Origin: UBA7672 sp040398425
GTDB lineage: Bacteria > Pseudomonadota > Alphaproteobacteria > Caulobacterales > Hyphomonadaceae
Direction of reading: 5' to 3'
Assembly: GCA_040398425.1 (NCBI GenBank)
Contig: JBBATZ010000008.1
Coordinates: 1 to 64,000, forward strand
DNA: 64,000 nucleotides
Below are positions 61,024 to 64,000 of the stretch, one piece after another. Made by a program: the position numbers and the translations under genes. The notes under the pieces are model-generated. The model ran no database searches. It saw nothing but the letters and a program-made list of their open reading frames with translations, and was not told the DNA's origin. Positions within the stretch are counted from its first letter, which is position 1; every line of letters starts with the position of its first letter.

Positions 61024-61478
61024 TCAAGTTTTCGCTTGCGGGCTTTCGGGCTGCGTGAAGACGATGCGCGCGTCGATCTGGATCTCGCCGCCATCGCTCT
61101 GGATGATGTTGCGGCAGGTCGCCAGCCCGATGCCCATCCCGTCCCCCGCGACATGAACGCCGCGCGCCAGCGGGTTGAACGCCACCGCCGCAGGATCCGG
61201 GTCGACATTCTTCTGCAGGGCGGAGCCCGAACACATCACGACGGGTACGGATTGCCCTCCCCGCGTAGCAAGGACAGCACAGCGAAGCCGTCGACGCCGG
61301 GCCTCTTCACGTCCAGCACTACAAGATCGGACTTCTCCGTGCGGATGCGCTCGACGGCATTCACGGATCGCAACTCGCTGGCCACGGTCACGCCGCCATG
61401 CGCCGTGAAGGCCAGGGTGATGAATTCGAGGCAGCGCGGATTGTCATCGGCGATCAGCACATTTGCGAGTTTCGCCAT
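61024..61478 (-). pseudogene. response regulator joined to a histidine-kinase tail, frameshifted
   Basis: From ATG 61478 a receiver domain starts well (MAKLANVLIADDNPRCLEFI, phosphoacceptor in LVVLDVKRPGVDGFAVL) but ends at TGA 61236 after GEGNPYPS. In the next frame the receiver goes on for a few residues (VVMCSGSALQKNVD), then changes to kinase ATPase text: AFNPLARGVHVAGDGMGIGLATCRNIIQSDGGEIQID, ending at 61024. So receiver sheet 5 and the Lys switch are lost, and most of the kinase is gone. The simplest reading is a deletion between a neighbouring regulator and kinase plus a frameshift. It lies between hemW and rdgB, which are usually adjacent. Confidence 0.7.
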
Positions 61479-61562
61479 TTGCTTCCGCAGACCTTGCGCC
61501 AACTCCAGTGCCCGAAGCACAGGAGTGAATCCCAATCACGCGCGCGCGACTAACCAGAAGCG

Positions 61563-62183
61563 TCATTCGGTTAGGAATGACCTCAGCTTCGCGAACGCGA
61601 CGGCACGGTGACTCATGGCGTGCTTCTTCGCGGGATCCATCTCGCCGAATGTCTCGGTCTCACCCTCGGGAACAAAGATGGGATCGTAACCGAAACCAAG
61701 CTCGCCGCGCGGCGGGAACACCAGTTGCCCACGAATAACGCCCTCGAAGCTCTCGACGTGCCCGTCGGGCCAGGCCAGCGAGAGGACGCAGATGAAGCTC
61801 GCCCGCCTGTCGACTTCGCCGTCCTCGGTGGTCTCGAAGGTCAGCCCGTCCTCGACCTTCTGCATGGCGGCGCGGAAATCCTTCTCCGGGCCCGCCCAGC
61901 GCGCCGAATAGATACCCGGCGCCCCGGAGAGCCCGTCGCACGCCAGCCCGGAATCATCCGCCAGCGCCACCTCGCCCGAAGCCTTGGCGGCAGCGAAGGC
62001 TTTGAGCTCCGCATTGCCCCGGAATGTGGCCTCCGTCTCCTCGGGCTCGGGCAGGCCCAGCTCGCCTGCCGATACGGCCGCAAAGCCGATATCCGCCAGC
62101 AAGTCCGTCAGTTCCCGCACCTTCCCGGGGTTATGCGTCGCCGCAATCAGCCTGCCGGGAGCCGGTTTTCTGCGCTGGGTCAT
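61563..62183 (-). CDS. rdgB: XTP/dITP diphosphatase (RdgB/HAM1)
   Basis: 206 residues. It hydrolyses non-canonical purine nucleoside triphosphates to the monophosphates. Motifs: LIAATHNPGKVRELTDLLAD, EATFRGNAELKAFAAAKASG, ALADDSGLACDGLSGAPGIYSARWAG, and GELGFGYDPIFVPEGETETFGEM, then KHAMSHRAVAF. ATG 62183. The divergent DUF2975 gene is 236 bases away. Confidence 0.96.
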   Translation of the reverse strand: MTQRRKPAPGRLIAATHNPGKVRELTDLLADIGFAAVSAGELGLPEPEETEATFRGNAELKAFAAAKASGEVALADDSGLACDGLSGAPGIYSARWAGPEKDFRAAMQKVEDGLTFETTEDGEVDRRASFICVLSLAWPDGHVESFEGVIRGQLVFPPRGELGFGYDPIFVPEGETETFGEMDPAKKHAMSHRAVAFAKLRSFLTE

Positions 62184-62230
62184 GGGCAGCTGCGTCCTTT
62201 CGTCGGGCCAATGGCCAAAGAGGTGGACGG

Positions 62231-62251
62231 CCATATTGTTTTTCGATATGG
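62231..62251. promoter_or_regulatory. inverted repeat CCATAT-N9-ATATGG
   Basis: CCATAT at 62231-62236 and ATATGG at 62246-62251, in the region between divergent rdgB and the DUF2975 gene. AT-rich core in a GC-rich genome, a possible operator or promoter part. Confidence 0.3.
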
Positions 62252-62419
62252 TCCGAACCCATCCCGCCAGACAAGCTGGCGCCTGGCAAGTTCAGTCTTG
62301 GTGATCTGGATAAGCCGGGGAAAAAGCTGTTGACCCCGTCCTACTGCGAGTCGGCAGGTCTGGTTCGGGAAAAAGGCCGCGATATCCGCGGCGCGGGTGT
62401 GATCGGAGCCCAGAGACTG

Positions 62420-62965
62420 ATGCTCATGCGCGCGACCGGCCGCGGGTCGATCTCGTCATTCCTGAAGCTTGCCGTGGACGTTGCCTGGGTGGTCGCGTGC
62501 GCGCTGCTGGGCTTTATCTGGATCATCGCGGCTTTCGCCCTCTACACGATGATAACTGGCAACGCGACATTCCTCGACCTTGGCCAGTACCGCCTCAAGA
62601 CCGCGCGGGACCTCACCATCTGGATCGCCATCGGCTCGATCCTGTGCGTCGGCGTCATGGTCGTCTGCGCCTACCTGCGCGGCGTTTTCGAGACATTGGT
62701 CGCGCGCGACCCGTTCGTGCCCGAGAATGCCCGTCGCTTTGCCTCGATCGGCATTGTGCTGGCTGTCATGGAAGCCTCCGGCATGTTCGTCGCGACCATT
62801 GTCAGCGTGGCTTTCAGCGCCCTGTCCGCCGACGGTGAAACGGTTGCTTTCCGTTTTCCCAACATAAACTGGCCCATCTGGTTCGCAGTACTAACACTGC
62901 TGGTGCTGGCGCAGGTCTTCCGCGAGGGAGCCGCGATGCGTGAGGAACAGAAGATGACGATCTGA
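62420..62965 (+). CDS. DUF2975 membrane protein
   Basis: 181 residues with four membrane helices (AWVVACALLGFIWIIAAFALY, LTIWIAIGSILCVGVMVVCAYL, FASIGIVLAVMEASGMFVATIV and WPIWFAVLTLLVLAQVF). YLRGVFETLVARDPFVPENARRFASIG is the DUF2975 signature. Its usual partner is a small YozG-like HTH protein, found here downstream. Function unknown. ATG 62420 or 62426. Confidence 0.85.
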   Translation: MLMRATGRGSISSFLKLAVDVAWVVACALLGFIWIIAAFALYTMITGNATFLDLGQYRLKTARDLTIWIAIGSILCVGVMVVCAYLRGVFETLVARDPFVPENARRFASIGIVLAVMEASGMFVATIVSVAFSALSADGETVAFRFPNINWPIWFAVLTLLVLAQVFREGAAMREEQKMTI

Positions 62966-62999
62966 ATCTCGCCCTTCGTGCGTTGGTTCAGTGATTGCA

Positions 63000-63021
63000 C
63001 GGCTCCTGAATTCCGGAGCCG
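63000..63021 (+). terminator. hairpin between the DUF2975 and HTH genes
   Basis: CGGCTCC at 63000-63006 and GGAGCCG at 63015-63021, 7 bp, with loop TGAATTCC. No strong T-run follows (GGCTTGGTT), so it could attenuate rather than terminate. Confidence 0.5.
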
Positions 63022-63129
63022 GGCTTGGTTAAGGCAGAACTTGGGTTAAAGGCGCGCGCGGCCCCAACAGCGTGAATGAAGCGCCGGCGGATGGTCCGCT
63101 GGCCGACAGACTGGATGGCATACTCGCCG

Positions 63130-63387
63130 ATGGCGATCCGCGTCACGCTCGACAGGGTCCTGCTGGACCGACGCATGTCGCTCACCGAGTTGGGTGATCG
63201 CGTCGGAATCACGCTTGCGAACCTGTCCATCCTCAAGACCGGCAAGGCCAAGGCGATCCGCTTCTCCACCCTCGAAGCGCTGTGCCGTGAACTCGACTGC
63301 CAGCCCGGCGACATTCTCGTCTGGGATCCTGACGCCGCCGCTGCCGCCGACGATGAAGACAGCGCCCAGGCCGTCGCCGCCGAATAG
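63130..63387 (+). CDS. YozG-like Cro/C1-type HTH regulator
   Basis: 85 residues from ATG 63130. HTH: MSLTELGDRVGITLANLSILKTGKAKAIRFSTLEALCRELDCQPGDIL, the YozG pattern, followed by a short acidic Ala tail. In Bacillus and others yozG-like genes pair with DUF2975 genes, so regulation of, or binding to, the membrane partner is inferred. The ribosome site is weak; a GTG/ATG further upstream is possible. Confidence 0.85.
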   Translation: MAIRVTLDRVLLDRRMSLTELGDRVGITLANLSILKTGKAKAIRFSTLEALCRELDCQPGDILVWDPDAAAAADDEDSAQAVAAE

Positions 63388-63488
63388 TTGCCCTCTTTCC
63401 CGTGCGCGTAACCCTTGACGGTGGGCTACCGAACCTTGATCTCTTGATGTGGATCCGATCACGAGCTTTCGAGCCCGGGGACAAAATA

Positions 63489-64000
63489 ATGACCGGCGCA
63501 ATGTCCGGCGCCCAGCTGGCCATCGCCCCGCCCCGGCAGCCTGACCCTGTTGCAACCCCGTCCGCCCAACCTGCCGTGCAGCTCAACGGTCAGGCGTCGC
63601 CTGCCCTCCAGGCTGACGGCAATACGGCCGCCGCACTCGATCGCGCCGCCAAGGCTGACCTCGATCGCCTCGCCTGCCTGATGTCGCGCGACCAGGTCTG
63701 GAAAGAGGAAGGCCTCACCATAGCCAGCCTCGCCCTCCGGGCTCACATTCCCGAAACCCACTTGCGCAGGCTGATCAATGACAGCCCCGGCTATCGCAAC
63801 TTCCCGTCCTATGTGAACGCGCACCGTATCGCCGCCGCCAAGACGGGTCTGGCAGACCCCGGCGAGGCCCGCGTTTCGATTTCCACCATCGCCTACGACA
63901 TCGGTTTCGCTTCCCTTGGACCCTTCAACCGCGCGTACAGGGAGGAGGCTGGCGTTTCGCCCTCGAAATGGCGCCGCAAAATGCTGGAAGATCCCTCGCC
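63489..64000 (+). CDS. AraC-type regulator, cut by the window end
   Basis: At least 170 residues, open at the right edge. ATG 63489 follows GGGG with good spacing. The N-terminal ~60 residues are Ala/Pro/Gln-rich; then an AraC HTH pair: WKEEGLTIASLALRAHIPETHLRRLIND and ISTIAYDIGFASLGPFNRAYREEAGVSPSKWRRKML. There is no visible effector domain before the HTH, so this may be a stand-alone DNA-binding protein or have lost a sensor. It lies 100 bases after the YozG-like gene on the same strand. Confidence 0.85.
   Translation, partial: MTGAMSGAQLAIAPPRQPDPVATPSAQPAVQLNGQASPALQADGNTAAALDRAAKADLDRLACLMSRDQVWKEEGLTIASLALRAHIPETHLRRLINDSPGYRNFPSYVNAHRIAAAKTGLADPGEARVSISTIAYDIGFASLGPFNRAYREEAGVSPSKWRRKMLEDPS

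Noticed and set aside
63029..63049. Two TTAA units upstream of the YozG-like gene as a CtrA site.
   Set aside because: The spacing is 13 bases, not 7.
1..64000. Search for CRISPR arrays, tRNA or rRNA genes, transposases and phage genes.
   Set aside because: No regular spaced repeats, no cloverleaf-like segment and no integrase or transposase text were seen by eye; tRNAscan-SE or Infernal would be needed to exclude small RNAs.

Overview
This is a GC-rich, gene-dense stretch of a bacterial chromosome, read here as an alphaproteobacterium of the Hyphomonadaceae/Caulobacterales type. The support is gene content: a truB-rpsO-pnp block, a 1609-residue NAD-specific glutamate dehydrogenase, DUF2794 and DUF1674 (SDH assembly factor 4-like) proteins, a UrcA-like protein, the beta-helix/diheme 'HNE_0200' gene pair (a family named after Hyphomonas neptunium), a ccmABCDG cluster next to acnA, and mtaB-ftsY. 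No rRNA, tRNA, CRISPR array, prophage or intact insertion sequence was found. Most of the window is core genome, with short accessory or decaying patches.

Layout. 1-4.3 kb: ACT-domain regulator, then truB-rpsO-pnp. 4.3-8.4 kb: an accessory patch with a wrecked sensor kinase, a UrcA-like protein, a coupled pair of lipoproteins (diheme cytochrome-like and parallel beta-helix) and an RcnB-like protein; its two ends carry copies of a 21-nt GC-rich element. 8.6-16 kb: mutM divergent from ubiE-ubiB, a Lys/Ala/Pro-rich basic protein, an atypical SRAP protein, a HerA-like ATPase and an AI-2E family transporter. 16-22.5 kb: NAD-glutamate dehydrogenase, a GNAT acetyltransferase and TerC. 22.6-27.9 kb: a molybdenum hydroxylase pair (IorA/IorB type), a translationally coupled exported protein plus DUF2145 lipoprotein, and an FMN reductase divergent from a MarR regulator across two matching palindromes. 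28-34.8 kb: mtaB-ftsY-EamA, a GH5-like lipoprotein divergent from a flippase, and yciB. 34.8-42.2 kb: Nudix-globin operon, a MarR regulator, ccmG-D-C-B-A and acnA. 42.2-49 kb: DUF1223, a gliding-type (GldA/F/G) ABC operon with DUF4340, DUF2794 and a Bax-inhibitor-1 family protein. 49.2-57 kb: thpR, an acyl-CoA synthetase, an S9 peptidase gene split by an in-frame amber codon, htpX, DUF1674, a Gly-rich exported protein, gshB and a BON lipoprotein. 57.2-64 kb: yraN-rsmI head-to-head with an LpoA-like lipoprotein, hemW, a response-regulator/kinase wreck, rdgB, DUF2975 with a YozG-like HTH protein, and an AraC-type regulator cut by the window end.

How the genes work together. ubiE/ubiB (quinone), ccmABCDG (haem export for cytochrome c), acnA, the DUF1674 protein and IorAB point to aerobic respiratory metabolism. 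gshB, the FMN reductase, mutM, rdgB, SRAP and htpX are damage- or stress-handling genes. Three convergent gene pairs end by sharing one CTAG tetranucleotide for both stop codons, and many operon neighbours overlap by ATGA, GTGA or TAATG, so the genome is tightly packed.

No clear new defence or mobile system was found. The least explained features are the beta-helix/diheme lipoprotein pair, the SRAP protein with a changed active site and a clamp-binding-like tail, the exported-protein/DUF2145 pair, the Gly-rich CGC-tailed exported protein, and two independent wrecks of two-component genes.
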